Below, in pieces: positions 9,674 through 17,624 of a stretch of DNA of 64,000 nt (position 1 is its first letter; every line of letters begins with the position of its first letter). The notes under the pieces are model-generated. The model worked only from the letters and a program-made list of their open reading frames with translations, did no database searches and was not told the DNA's origin. The stretch is taken from contig NZ_CP151657.1 in the NCBI RefSeq assembly GCF_038405225.1, positions 2,418,001 through 2,482,000 on the forward strand, written 5' to 3'. This stretch comes from Arthrobacter citreus. GTDB taxonomy: Bacteria > Actinomycetota > Actinomycetes > Actinomycetales > Micrococcaceae. Position numbers and translations under genes: made by a program.

Positions 9674-9775
9674 CGGGTGTGCGGGCCCGGGGTTGGGTTC
9701 GAATGTTGACGGCTGCCGCGGGCCGGGGTTTAGCTGTAGCAACCCAACTGTGCGTGTTTCTCAGAGAAGAGGACC

Positions 9776-10885
9776 ATGAACGCCCCGCACATTCCCGTCC
9801 CGCCGTGTGCAGTCCCGGGGGCACCCAGCCCGGTTCGGAAAACCGGACGAACACTCCGCTGGGGCGTGGTCTCAACGGGCAACATTGCAGCCAAAGTCAC
9901 CGAGGACATCGCGCGGCTGGAGGATGCGGTCCTGCAGTGCGTGAGCTCCCGCCATGAATCCTCTGCCGTCGAGTTTGCCGACCGGTTTGGAGTCGCGCGC
10001 GCCTGCTTCGACAACCCCCGGGCCACCGGATATGCGCAATTGGTTGAGGATCCCGAAGTGGACGTTGTCTACGTCGCGGCTCCCCAGCCGCAGCACTATG
10101 AAATATCCAGGGCGGCTCTGCTGGCCGGTAAAAACGTGCTCTGTGAAAAGTCGCTCACCACCAACGCCCGGGAAGCGGAGGACCTCATAGGAATTGCGTC
10201 CACCCGGGGGCTCTTCCTGATGGAGGGGGTATGGACACGGTTCCTGCCCTGTGTTAATCGGGTCTGGGAAATCCTCGCCAGCGGTGAACTGGGCGACGTT
10301 CAATGGGTGCAGGCGGACCTGGGGTTCCCATCCGGTCCCGGGCCTGAAGGCCGGGCTTCGGATCCAGAGACAGATCCTGAGACAGGTGCCGGAGCGCTGC
10401 TGGACCTTACGGTGTACCCGCTGACGCTGGCCGTGGGAGCCCTCGGATTCCCGGAAAGTGTGTCGGCTGTCGGCGCCATCACCGGGACGGGTGTCGACCG
10501 GCAGAATGCCCTGCTTCTAACCTATCCCTCCGGTGCCTCGGCGCAGCTGATGTCATCGCTTGTCTCCCTCGGCACCCGCACAGCCACCATTTCCGGAGCG
10601 AAGGGATGGCTGCGGACCGGGGCGCCGCTTCACAATCCGGTGGAGCTCACCGTTGCCCCCTTCCATGGCGACCAGCGGGTGGAGCGGTTTCCGCAGGTGG
10701 GCAACGGCTATACGTATGAGCTGCGCGAAACCACCCGCTGCATCCAATCAGGGCTCCCCGAGTCCCCCACCATGAGCTGGGACCATTCCCTGCAAACCAT
10801 GCGGCTTTTTGATGACGCCCGCACCCAAATGGGAGTGCATTACCCGAACGACGGCGTTACCGTCCGTCCACCCGTCCGTCGTTGA
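9776..10885 (+). CDS. Gfo/Idh/MocA family oxidoreductase
   Basis: 369-aa NAD(P)-dependent dehydrogenase of sugars or polyols. N-terminal Rossmann motif WGVVSTGNIAAK (residues 29-40), the CEKSLTTNAREAEDLI segment carrying the family's EKP-like motif (here EKS instead of EKP), and a C-terminal alpha/beta domain. A proline-rich extension of about 25 aa precedes the Rossmann fold. A ribosome site AGAAGAGGA precedes the ATG. The stop codon lies inside the first unit of a 14-bp tandem repeat. The natural substrate is unknown. Confidence 0.85.
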   Translation: MNAPHIPVPPCAVPGAPSPVRKTGRTLRWGVVSTGNIAAKVTEDIARLEDAVLQCVSSRHESSAVEFADRFGVARACFDNPRATGYAQLVEDPEVDVVYVAAPQPQHYEISRAALLAGKNVLCEKSLTTNAREAEDLIGIASTRGLFLMEGVWTRFLPCVNRVWEILASGELGDVQWVQADLGFPSGPGPEGRASDPETDPETGAGALLDLTVYPLTLAVGALGFPESVSAVGAITGTGVDRQNALLLTYPSGASAQLMSSLVSLGTRTATISGAKGWLRTGAPLHNPVELTVAPFHGDQRVERFPQVGNGYTYELRETTRCIQSGLPESPTMSWDHSLQTMRLFDDARTQMGVHYPNDGVTVRPPVRR

Positions 10886-10946
10886 ATCGCCGTCGCTGAA
10901 TCGCCGTCGTTGAATCGCCGTCGCTGAATCACCGTCGCCGAACCGC
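10877..10946 (+). repeat. 14-bp direct tandem repeat, five units
   Basis: Five consecutive units of CGTCG(T/C)TGAATCGC, the last two diverged (CGTCGCTGAATCAC, CGTCGCCGAACCGC). The first unit carries the TGA stop of the upstream oxidoreductase gene, and every later unit repeats the TGA in different frames. It lies just before the shared terminator. Function unknown; slippage-prone microsatellite-like DNA is the simplest reading. Confidence 0.85.
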
Positions 10947-10971
10947 CTGACCGTTCTCAGGACAGCGCGGA

Positions 10972-11003
10972 GAAAGCGGCCCTGCACAAGCAGGACCGCT
11001 TTC
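10972..11003. terminator. bidirectional hairpin terminator between convergent genes
   Basis: Stem GAAAGCGGCCCTG / CAGGACCGCTTTC with a CACAAG loop and one mismatch. It lies between the convergent oxidoreductase and DUF3618 genes. Short A/T tracts within the stem ends (AAAG/CTTT) provide a modest U-tract on both strands. Confidence 0.7.
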
Positions 11004-11044
11004 GTCAACCGATACCAAGGCCGGCGGGCCGGTCTGGGCTGCCC

Positions 11045-11641
11045 TCAGGCGTTGCGGACGTTGTCCTGGGCGTCGGTGGCTTTGCTCTTCACATCGCCTG
11101 CAGCACCCTGGCCCTCCTGCTTGACGTTCTGGGCAGCCTCAGTAGCCGTCGCCTTGACGTTCTCCATGGCTTCCTGTGCTGGCTCCTTGAGGCCCTGCGC
11201 CATTTCCTTCGCCGTGTCGGTGACCTGGGTCGTCAGGGGCTCCGCCGCTGTCTTGATGTTGTCCGCCGCCACGCGTTCCTTCTCGCTGGCGGGAATCAGT
11301 GAAGCCGCCAAAAGCCCGGCGCCAAAGGCAATGAGCCCGGCGGCAATCGGGTTGCCCTGCGCCTTCGCGGTAAGCTTCTGCGGCGCCTCGCCCACTGCCG
11401 AACCGGCGCGCGAAACGCCGTCGGACGCTGAACCGGTGCCGGACTGAACCTTGTCCGTCATGGAATCTGCAGCTCCCATCACTCTGTCCTTGACGCCGGA
11501 GACAGCGTCCTTCATCTTGTCGGTCTGCCGCTGAACAATGTGGGATGGGGTGACCTTGTCAGCCACCGCGTCCACATTGCTTCCAAGCCGGCGGCGGGTT
11601 TCTTCAATGTCTGCCCGTATCGCATCGGGATTTTCGCTCAT
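11045..11641 (-). CDS. DUF3618 domain-containing protein
   Basis: 198 aa. The first 50 residues match DUF3618 (PDAIRADIEETRRRLGSNVD, then a DKVTPS motif). A mid-protein membrane helix (about residues 98-120, NPIAAGLIAFGAGLLAASLI) follows a Lys/Ala-rich amphipathic stretch, and the C-terminus is a long charged Ala-rich helix with repeated AQ/KE/VK heptads. Last gene of a tightly coupled trio: its ATG overlaps the holin-X stop by 4 nt. Families of this trio occur together in actinobacteria near the envelope; the molecular role is unknown. Confidence 0.85.
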   Translation of the reverse strand: MSENPDAIRADIEETRRRLGSNVDAVADKVTPSHIVQRQTDKMKDAVSGVKDRVMGAADSMTDKVQSGTGSASDGVSRAGSAVGEAPQKLTAKAQGNPIAAGLIAFGAGLLAASLIPASEKERVAADNIKTAAEPLTTQVTDTAKEMAQGLKEPAQEAMENVKATATEAAQNVKQEGQGAAGDVKSKATDAQDNVRNA

Positions 11642-12057
11642 CGTGGGTCCTCATTCGGTTTAAGGGTTCCGGGGATTTCCTGCAGGGTCTCGGATGTCTG
11701 GGGCATTCCCTTGATCTTCCGCATTTCAGTACGTCCGCGCATCGCGAGCACGGCGGCAATAATTGCCCAGATGACGGCCACGACGAGCCCCGACCAGCCC
11801 AAGCCGATCAGGTTCCCGAGAGCCTGCCAGAGCGCGATGGAGAGAAACAGGAGGACAAAGTATCCGCCCACTGCGGCGCCGGCGAACATGCCGGCTCCTT
11901 TACTTGCACGGGTGGCTGACTGTTTCAGCTCAACCTTCGCCAGTTCCACTTCCTGACGCATCAAAGTGGACATATCCTGCGTCACCTGCCCGAGCAGATC
12001 TCCCAGGGATGTGCTCTCAGCCTTTGTGGGGGGCGGTTCAGGGATTTCTGTGCTCAT
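11638..12057 (-). CDS. holin-X / phage holin family III-like membrane protein
   Basis: 139 aa with two membrane helices (about residues 55-77 and 85-107) after an amphipathic stretch containing MRQEVELAKVELKQSA, the signature of the Putative Actinobacterial Holin-X family (DUF1469-related). Despite the name, these chromosomal proteins are not part of prophages; no phage gene is nearby. The start codon shares one base with the upstream stop (TGATG), and the stop overlaps DUF3618 by 4 nt, so the three genes are one translational unit. Confidence 0.85.
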   Translation of the reverse strand: MSTEIPEPPPTKAESTSLGDLLGQVTQDMSTLMRQEVELAKVELKQSATRASKGAGMFAGAAVGGYFVLLFLSIALWQALGNLIGLGWSGLVVAVIWAIIAAVLAMRGRTEMRKIKGMPQTSETLQEIPGTLKPNEDPR

Positions 12058-12854
12058 CAGTGCCGACCACCGCTAAAAGGATCACTGGCGCGCGTCCCCG
12101 ATGCCGGCAGCTGGTCATCCGATACCGGCGGGCGTCCTGCAGGGTGGGTGGGCTCCGTGGCGAACGGATCATCTGCCACTCCCCCCGTATTGACGGTTCC
12201 GGTCCCGGCATACGTGGGCTGGACCGGAGGCTCGGGCGGATAAATCGTTTCCGGCGTTGTCATTGTTCCGCTGCCCGCTGTGTTCCGGGGACCGGGCGTG
12301 GACTGGCTTTCGGGCAAGCCGGCGCTGAGCCCCTTGTTGAGCCTCCCGGCCAGGAATCCGGCACCTGCAGCAATGGCAAGGAACGCGACAGGCCGCTGCC
12401 GGGCAAAGGACTTGACTTCGTCGACCAGGGAGCCGGGATTCCGGTTGTCGAGCCAGGAGGCAACGGAGGATGAACGTTCGGCTGCCTGCCGGACCAAGTC
12501 CGAGGCGACACCGGGCTGATCGGAATTATCAGCCATGGAATGCAGCTCGCCCGCTACGGAGCGAAGACCCTCAGCAACCTTCTGCTGCTGGACACCAGCC
12601 TGATTGGTGAGGTCGCTCCGCGCCTGGTCAAAGAGGTCCCTGGCGTTGGCCGTCACTTCTGAGGCAACCCCGGCGGCCTCGGTCTTAGCGGTTTCCGCCA
12701 CGTGCTGGGCGCTTCCTGCGGCGTCCTGTGCGAGACCGGCAGCCTGTTCCTTAGCTGCACCCGCTTTGGCGGACTTGGCATCGGATGAATTTTCCTGGGC
12801 CGGGGTTGCGGCATGACTTCCGTCTCTGGGCCACTCGTTTTCCGTCATCGTCAC
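12057..12854 (-). CDS. single-helix-anchored protein with Ala/Lys-rich helical N-terminus
   Basis: 265 aa, no firm family. Residues 25-90 form an Ala/Glu/Lys-rich amphipathic repeat region resembling LEA or apolipoprotein-like helices (KSAKAGAAKEQAAGLAQ). A short hydrophobic segment VAFLAIAAGAGFLAGRL sits near residue 153, followed by a Pro/Gly/Thr-rich disordered tail to the C-terminus. First gene of the DUF3618/holin-X operon. Related actinobacterial proteins are annotated only as hypothetical; a peripheral membrane or envelope stress role is inference. Confidence 0.75.
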   Translation of the reverse strand: MTMTENEWPRDGSHAATPAQENSSDAKSAKAGAAKEQAAGLAQDAAGSAQHVAETAKTEAAGVASEVTANARDLFDQARSDLTNQAGVQQQKVAEGLRSVAGELHSMADNSDQPGVASDLVRQAAERSSSVASWLDNRNPGSLVDEVKSFARQRPVAFLAIAAGAGFLAGRLNKGLSAGLPESQSTPGPRNTAGSGTMTTPETIYPPEPPVQPTYAGTGTVNTGGVADDPFATEPTHPAGRPPVSDDQLPASGTRASDPFSGGRH

Positions 12855-12931
12855 TCTCTCTCATGAATCGTTGCGGATGGAGAATCAGAATCCTTGCCGA
12901 TGAAGATCAGCTAGACGAACATACTTGATAA

Positions 12932-12978
12932 TAAGCACACTTAGTACCTGTTAGTAAAGCTGAAGTAAGCACACTTAG
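12932..12978. promoter_or_regulatory. direct repeat TAAGCACACTTAG x2 upstream of the DUF3618 operon
   Basis: The 318-bp gap between the divergent trio and the next plus-strand gene holds two perfect copies of TAAGCACACTTAG, 34 bp apart (12932-12944, 12966-12978), in a locally AT-rich stretch (CATACTTGATAATAAG, then a T7 run). Each copy is itself partly palindromic (TAAG...CTTA). This looks like a regulator binding site pair; the regulator is not identifiable. The rest of the gap contains only the GATCCGATCCAA repeats before the next gene. Confidence 0.5.
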
Positions 12979-13172
12979 GATTTTTTTGTAACCCTTGATC
13001 CACCCAGCCGGCAACGGCCCGGCCGGACCCGCCCGGCACCCTTGTGGAGCCCCGGGAGCACGTGATTGGCTGGCGGCCAGACCGCCGCCCCCGGGCGTCG
13101 GTTTTTGCTCAATCCAATCCGCAGTTCGATCCGATCCAAGCTGTATCCGATCCAAAGCAAGAGGAGATTCCA

Positions 13173-13712
13173 GTGGCAGGAAATTTGTTTGCCCGGTCCG
13201 TGCACGACCTCACCGCGGCCGCGTGGTTCGGAGGTTCACTGATGGGGGCCATCGGGCTCAACGGCGCGGCGGCCGAGGCCAAAGACCCGGCGGAGCGCAC
13301 CCGGCTCTCCAGCCTGGGATGGAAGAAATGGGCCCCGGTTCAATCAGCCGCGATCATCTCGCATTTCGTCGCCGGACTGGCGCTCATCGGAGACAACAAA
13401 GGCCGAGTGGCGAAGCAGGAAGGGGTGGGGTCGGCAACCATCTACAAAACCTGCGTTACCGTGGTTGGCGCACTGGTGACCCTTTATGCCGGCATCGTCG
13501 GGCGCAAAGTGGAAAAGTACTCCGAGGAGGGTGCCGTGGGAGCGACGGAACCGTACCCGGCCGCTTCCAAGGAACTGCAATCAGCGCAGCGCCAGCTGAA
13601 GCTGCTGCAGTGGTCAATCCCGCTTTTCTCCGGCGCCGTGATCGTCATGGGTGCCCAGCACGGTGAAATGCAGCGGGCCAGCAACGTCCTCCAGGGCCTG
13701 CTGCGGTCCTAG
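13173..13712 (+). CDS. hypothetical multi-pass membrane protein
   Basis: 179 aa. The chosen start is the GTG (VAGNLFARSVHDLTAA) preceded by AAGAGGAGATT; longer in-frame starts upstream give a Pro/Arg-rich segment unlike protein. Three or four hydrophobic segments are seen: around residues 15-35, 60-80 (AAIISHFVAGLALIG), 95-115 (TCVTVVGALVTLYAGIVG) and 150-170. No family recognised with confidence; similar proteins in actinobacteria are annotated as membrane hypotheticals. It is divergent from the envelope trio. Confidence 0.75.
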   Translation: MAGNLFARSVHDLTAAAWFGGSLMGAIGLNGAAAEAKDPAERTRLSSLGWKKWAPVQSAAIISHFVAGLALIGDNKGRVAKQEGVGSATIYKTCVTVVGALVTLYAGIVGRKVEKYSEEGAVGATEPYPAASKELQSAQRQLKLLQWSIPLFSGAVIVMGAQHGEMQRASNVLQGLLRS

Positions 13713-13784
13713 ATCCGCCGGTTCCCGGCCGGTTGGACCTCCCGCCTCCCGGCCGGGGCTGCGCACCGGGCCTTCCGGTCACGG

Positions 13785-13818
13785 CGGGCGTCTTTTTTCG
13801 TACCGCGCCCGTCTTTTT
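13785..13818 (+). terminator. intrinsic terminator after the membrane protein gene
   Basis: CGGGCG stem with CGCCCG partner followed by TCTTTTTC. A second T-run (TCTTTTTT) lies in the loop. It is placed about 75 bp after the preceding plus-strand stop. Confidence 0.55.
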
Positions 13819-13848
13819 CGGGTTTCACCACCCCGCACGCTATACATC

Positions 13849-13889
13849 CTTCGGCGCCCATGGTTATCTTCAGACGATGGGCGCCGAAG
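13849..13889 (+). repeat. 13-bp perfect inverted repeat spanning the GCS2 start codon
   Basis: Left arm CTTCGGCGCCCAT (13849-13861) and right arm ATGGGCGCCGAAG (13877-13889), perfect over 13 bp, with a 15-nt loop. The right arm begins with the ATG of the GCS2 gene, and the loop contains a TATCTT -10-like box placed 6 nt before that ATG. A second possible -10 (TATACAT, 13841-13847) would instead put both arms in the RNA, hiding the start codon in a very stable hairpin. Confidence 0.9.
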
Positions 13890-15346
13890 TGAACAGCAAA
13901 ACGTACAGCCGCGAGCAGCGAACGCGTTACCGTCAGCGGCTGCTGGAGAACCTTGACCGGTTTGCCGGTTATCTTTCCACCGCCACGTTTGCCGATACGT
14001 GCAGCATCGGCCTTGAACTTGAGCTGAACCTGACGAATCAGGATTTCGCTCCCGCGCTCAGGAACGCGGCCGTCCTCGAGGAGATCGCGGATCCGGCTTT
14101 CCAAACCGAAATCGGCGCCTTCAACATTGAGATGAACCATCCGGCCCTTTCCATCAAGGGCTCGGGCCTGAGGGACCTCGAAGACTCCCTCCGATACCAG
14201 CTGAACCGTGCCGACACACGCGCTGCCGACGTGAAAACCGAGATCCTCATGGTGGGAATCCTGCCGACACTTCAGCCCGCCGTGCTTGAGGACAAGGAAT
14301 GGTTGAGCGCGGGCAAGCGCTACGCCGCGTTGAACACTTCCGTCCTCCAGGCACGCGGCGAAGACGTGCACGTGGATTTGCGGGGCGCTGAACCCTTGTC
14401 CTTTTACGCCAAGAACATCGCCCCGGAGGCAGCCTGCACCTCGGTGCAGCTTCACCTTGAGGTGAGCCCGGAGGACTTTGCCCCGGCCTGGAATGCGGCC
14501 CAGATCATTGCCGCGCCACAGGTTGCCCTGGCCGCCAACTCCCCCGTCTTCCTGGAACACGTCCTGTGGCATGAAACCCGCATTGAGCTCTTCAAGCAGG
14601 CCATTGACACCCGTCCGCCCGAGATGAGGAACCAGGGTGTGCGGCCACGGGTCTGGTTCGGCGAACGGTGGATTACATCAATCTTCGATTTGTTCGAGGA
14701 AAACGTCCGCTACTTCCCCGCCCTCCTGCCGGAACTCTCACGCAGCAGCGGAGGATCCACGGCAGCCGGGGCTCCCCTGCTCCCGGAACTGCGCCTGCAC
14801 AACGGGACGGTGTACCGGTGGAACCGCCCGATCTATGATCCCGGGGATCACACCCCCAACCTGCGTCTGGAGAACCGGATCCTTCCGGCCGGCCCCACAG
14901 TGCTGGACGTTGTTGCCAACGCCGCTTTCTTTTACGGACTGGTGCATCATTTGCGCACCGCCGATCGTCCCCTGTGGAGCCGGCTGGCATTCAAGAGCGC
15001 CGCGGACAACTTCCTTGCCTGCGCCCGTTCAGGGCTGGAAGCCACCGTGTACTGGCCGGGCATCGGTGAAACCCCTGTCGCCGAGCTGATCATCCGCCAC
15101 CTGATTCCGCAGGCTGCCGAAGGGCTCCGTGAGCTGGGCGTGGACGACCATCTGATTGGGCGGTATCTGGATGTGGTCCGGGAAAGGGCCCGCACGGAAC
15201 AAAACGGGGCCTCCTGGCAGATCGCCTATCTGCGGCGGCTTGAGGGCGAGGGGATGGAACGCAGGCCGGCCCTGGCGGAAATGACCCGCAGATACTGGGA
15301 AAACATGCACACCAATGCCCCGGTGCACGAGTGGCCGGTTGACTGA
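13877..15346 (+). CDS. glutamate--cysteine ligase family 2 (GCS2/YbdK-like) protein
   Basis: 489 aa. Carboxylate-amine ligase of the GCS2 superfamily: the metal/ATP-binding strand TCSIGLELELNLTN near residue 40, IGAFNIEMNHPAL near residues 80-92, the central LHNGTVYRWNRP segment and the basic ENRILPAGPTVLD near residue 340. Family members ligate glutamate to cysteine, but many actinobacterial paralogues have unproven substrates, and these bacteria use mycothiol rather than glutathione, so a different amide product is likely. The ATG is chosen because the TATCTT box lies 6 nt upstream; the longer in-frame version starts in the terminator region. Confidence 0.82.
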   Translation: MGAEVNSKTYSREQRTRYRQRLLENLDRFAGYLSTATFADTCSIGLELELNLTNQDFAPALRNAAVLEEIADPAFQTEIGAFNIEMNHPALSIKGSGLRDLEDSLRYQLNRADTRAADVKTEILMVGILPTLQPAVLEDKEWLSAGKRYAALNTSVLQARGEDVHVDLRGAEPLSFYAKNIAPEAACTSVQLHLEVSPEDFAPAWNAAQIIAAPQVALAANSPVFLEHVLWHETRIELFKQAIDTRPPEMRNQGVRPRVWFGERWITSIFDLFEENVRYFPALLPELSRSSGGSTAAGAPLLPELRLHNGTVYRWNRPIYDPGDHTPNLRLENRILPAGPTVLDVVANAAFFYGLVHHLRTADRPLWSRLAFKSAADNFLACARSGLEATVYWPGIGETPVAELIIRHLIPQAAEGLRELGVDDHLIGRYLDVVRERARTEQNGASWQIAYLRRLEGEGMERRPALAEMTRRYWENMHTNAPVHEWPVD

Positions 15347-15398
15347 ACGGCGCGCGAAAAAAATCTTGCTGTTCTGGGCGGTGAAACCGCTATGGGTT

Positions 15399-15425
15399 CT
15401 GGCACTCGTACATGCCGAGTGCTAA
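15399..15425 (+). promoter_or_regulatory. CIRCE element (HrcA operator) upstream of hsp20
   Basis: CTGGCACTC-N9-GAGTGCTAA, against the consensus TTAGCACTC-N9-GAGTGCTAA: the right arm is perfect, the left arm deviates at two positions. It overlaps a candidate promoter (TGGCAC, 17 bp, TAATCT at 15423-15428), so HrcA binding would block RNA polymerase. Confidence 0.82.
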
Positions 15426-15437
15426 TCTGAATTCATT

Positions 15438-15458
15438 CTTGAGCCGATGTGACTCAAG
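15438..15458 (+). promoter_or_regulatory. HAIR element (HspR operator) upstream of hsp20
   Basis: CTTGAGC-N7-ACTCAAG, against the HspR consensus CTTGAGT-N7-ACTCAAG: one mismatch in 14 fixed positions. It begins 12 bp after the CIRCE element, around the expected transcription start, giving a second heat-shock repressor a roadblock position. Confidence 0.85.
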
Positions 15459-15529
15459 TTATCGACCCTTCAGAAGTTCCGAATATCGATTCGCCTGCCG
15501 TGCAGGTGGGCGTTAGGAGTTGATGACAG

Positions 15530-16120
15530 ATGGCCATGAAGTTTGATCCATTCCGCGAGCTCGACCGGATGGCAGGAGCCCTGCTGGATCCGCGGCAGCG
15601 GCTGCGGTTGATGCCCATTGACCTCTACCGAGAGGGCGACCACTACATCCTGAATGCCGATCTGCCCGGCATTGATCCGGGTTCCGTCGATGTGGATGTG
15701 GACGGGCAACTGCTGACCATCCGGGCAGAACGCACCATCCAGGCCTCTGACAGCGTTACCTGGCTGACCCGGGAACGTGAATCCGGGTCATTCCTGCGCC
15801 AGCTGAACCTTGGGCAGGGGATCAACATTGAAGGCATCTCCGCCAAGTACGAGAACGGCGTCCTCAGCGTTCTGATTCCGGTCAGCGAAAGGGCGAAGCC
15901 CCGCAAGATCGAGGTGTCGTCCTCCTACAAGGATTCGAACACCATCAGCGGCCAGTCCAGTTCGGAATCGGTGACCTCGTCAGCTTCCAGCGGATCGGGT
16001 TCCTCCGGTTCGGGGTCGGGTTCCGGTTCTGACTCCTGGTCATCCGGCTCCGGGTCATCCGGGTCAGGATCCGGTCCCTCCGGATCAGGTTCCTCCGGCG
16101 ATCAGGGTTCCGGCATCTAA
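15530..16120 (+). CDS. hsp20: Hsp20/alpha-crystallin family small heat-shock protein
   Basis: ATP-independent holdase chaperone of the cytoplasm, 196 aa. N-terminal arm (FDPFRELDRMAGALLDPR), alpha-crystallin domain residues 28-120 (MPIDLYREGDHYILNADLPG, GSFLRQLNLG, ENGVLSVLIPV), then the terminal KPRKIEV. Odd feature: instead of a short flexible C-terminus it carries a Gly/Ser-rich tail of about 60 residues with SGSGSG repeats. TAGGAG lies 10 nt upstream of the ATG. Both CIRCE and HAIR operators precede it, so heat control by HrcA and HspR is expected. Confidence 0.93.
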   Translation: MAMKFDPFRELDRMAGALLDPRQRLRLMPIDLYREGDHYILNADLPGIDPGSVDVDVDGQLLTIRAERTIQASDSVTWLTRERESGSFLRQLNLGQGINIEGISAKYENGVLSVLIPVSERAKPRKIEVSSSYKDSNTISGQSSSESVTSSASSGSGSSGSGSGSGSDSWSSGSGSSGSGSGPSGSGSSGDQGSGI

Positions 16121-16163
16121 AGACATCGGAAACGCACCGAAGCAGTAACGAACCCCGTACCAA

Positions 16164-16207
16164 ACGACGGCGGCGCCCCACCCGTGAAGGTGAGGCGCCG
16201 CCGTCGT
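16164..16207. terminator. strong bidirectional terminator between hsp20 and icd
   Basis: Stem ACGACGGCGGCGCC / GGCGCCGCCGTCGT, with a further CACC/GGTG pairing inside. It separates two convergent genes. There is no long T-tract on either side, as is common in high-GC genomes. Confidence 0.8.
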
Positions 16208-16229
16208 CGTGCGCTGAAGCGTCCGGACT

Positions 16230-17450
16230 TTAGCCCAGACGGGTCTTCAGGTTGGCATCCAGCTCAGCGAGGAATTCCTCGGTGGTCAGGTATGCCTGGT
16301 CCGGGCCGACCAGGGCCGCGAGGTCCTTGGTCATCTTGCCGGATTCGACCGTCTTGATGACAACGTCTTCAAGGGTCTGGGCGAAGTTGGTGACCTCGGG
16401 GGTGTTGTCCAGCTTGCCGCGGTGCATCAGGCCACGGGTCCACGCGAAGATCGAAGCGATCGGGTTCGTGGAGGTGGGCTTGCCCTGCTGGTGCTGGCGG
16501 TAGTGGCGCGTGACCGTACCGTGAGCGGCTTCGGCCTCAACGGTCTGGCCGTCCGGGGTCATCAGCACGGAGGTCATCAGACCCAGCGAGCCGAAGCCCT
16601 GTGCCACGGTGTCGGACTGGACGTCGCCGTCGTAGTTCTTGCAGGCCCAAACGTAGCCGCCCTCCCACTTCATGGCGGAGGCAACCATGTCATCGATCAG
16701 GCGGTGCTCGTAGGTGAGGCCGGCTGCTTCGAACTGGTCCTTGAACTCGGCGTCGAAGACTTCCTGGAACAGGTCCTTGAACTGGCCGTCGTAGGCCTTC
16801 AGGATCGTGTTCTTGGTGGAGAGGTACACCGGGTAGTTCCGCTGCAGGCCGTAGGCGAAGGATGCCCGGGCGAAGTCGCGGATCGAGTCGTTGAAGTTGT
16901 ACATACCCATGGCCACGCCGCCGTCGTCACCGTACGTGACAACCTGGGTCTTGATTTCTTCCCCGCCGTCCTTGGGGGTGTACGTCAGCGTCAGGGTGCC
17001 GGCGCCCGGAACCTTGAAGTTGGTGGCCTTGTACTGGTCGCCGTGTGCGTGGCGGCCAATGATGATCGGCTTGTTCCAGCCCGGGACCAGGCGCGGGATG
17101 TTGGAAATGATGATCGGTTCGCGGAAGACGACGCCGCCGAGGATGTTGCGGATGGTCCCGTTCGGGGAAACCCACATCTTCTTCAGGCCGAATTCTTCAA
17201 CGCGTGCCTCGTCCGGAGTGATGGTGGCGCACTTGACGCCCACGCCGTGTTCCTTGATGGCATTGGCAGCGTCGATGGTGACCTGGTCATCAGTGGCGTC
17301 ACGGTTCTGGATGGAGAGGTCGTAGTACTTCAGGTCTACGTCCAGGTACGGGTTGATCAGGCGGTCCTTGATGAACTGCCAGATGATGCGGGTCATCTCG
17401 TCGCCGTCGAGTTCTACAACAGAACCCACAACCTTGATTTTCTCAGCCAC
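16230..17450 (-). CDS. icd: NADP-dependent isocitrate dehydrogenase (type II, homodimeric)
   Basis: TCA-cycle enzyme making 2-oxoglutarate and NADPH. 406 aa, of the eukaryote-like type II subfamily rather than the monomeric form. Seen: [16 protein letters not shown] at the N-terminus, the substrate loop [20 protein letters not shown], the [11 protein letters not shown] segment with metal-binding Asp, and the NADP-binding [14 protein letters not shown]. The start chosen is GTG (VAEKIKVVG) with AAGGAGAT 4 nt upstream; a longer in-frame version adds an unrelated 28-aa leader. Monocistronic between two hairpins. Confidence 0.96.
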   Translation of the reverse strand: MAEKIKVVGSVVELDGDEMTRIIWQFIKDRLINPYLDVDLKYYDLSIQNRDATDDQVTIDAANAIKEHGVGVKCATITPDEARVEEFGLKKMWVSPNGTIRNILGGVVFREPIIISNIPRLVPGWNKPIIIGRHAHGDQYKATNFKVPGAGTLTLTYTPKDGGEEIKTQVVTYGDDGGVAMGMYNFNDSIRDFARASFAYGLQRNYPVYLSTKNTILKAYDGQFKDLFQEVFDAEFKDQFEAAGLTYEHRLIDDMVASAMKWEGGYVWACKNYDGDVQSDTVAQGFGSLGLMTSVLMTPDGQTVEAEAAHGTVTRHYRQHQQGKPTSTNPIASIFAWTRGLMHRGKLDNTPEVTNFAQTLEDVVIKTVESGKMTKDLAALVGPDQAYLTTEEFLAELDANLKTRLG

Positions 17451-17567
17451 ACGATCTCCTTGTGTGTTGGTGGGCACCGGAGCATGACTTGTGGCATGAC
17501 GGAGCCCGTCTTTTTGGTCTGTATTTGTGTCCAACTATGCCACAGCCCACTCGGGCCGCCCTAAACC

Positions 17568-17598
17568 CCGGGACCGCAGATTACTCTTGCGGTCCCGG
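17568..17598 (-). terminator. hairpin downstream of purH
   Basis: Perfect 11-bp stem CCGGGACCGCA / TGCGGTCCCGG with a 9-nt loop, between the end of purH and the icd promoter. On the minus strand only a short GGTTT follows, so termination may rely on the stem alone. Confidence 0.65.
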
Positions 17599-17624
17599 AT
17601 GTCGAGGGCGGACGGGCGGCGTTC

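Noticed and set aside
11638-12057. Holin annotation as prophage evidence
   Set aside because: No other phage genes nearby; this holin-X family is chromosomal in actinobacteria.
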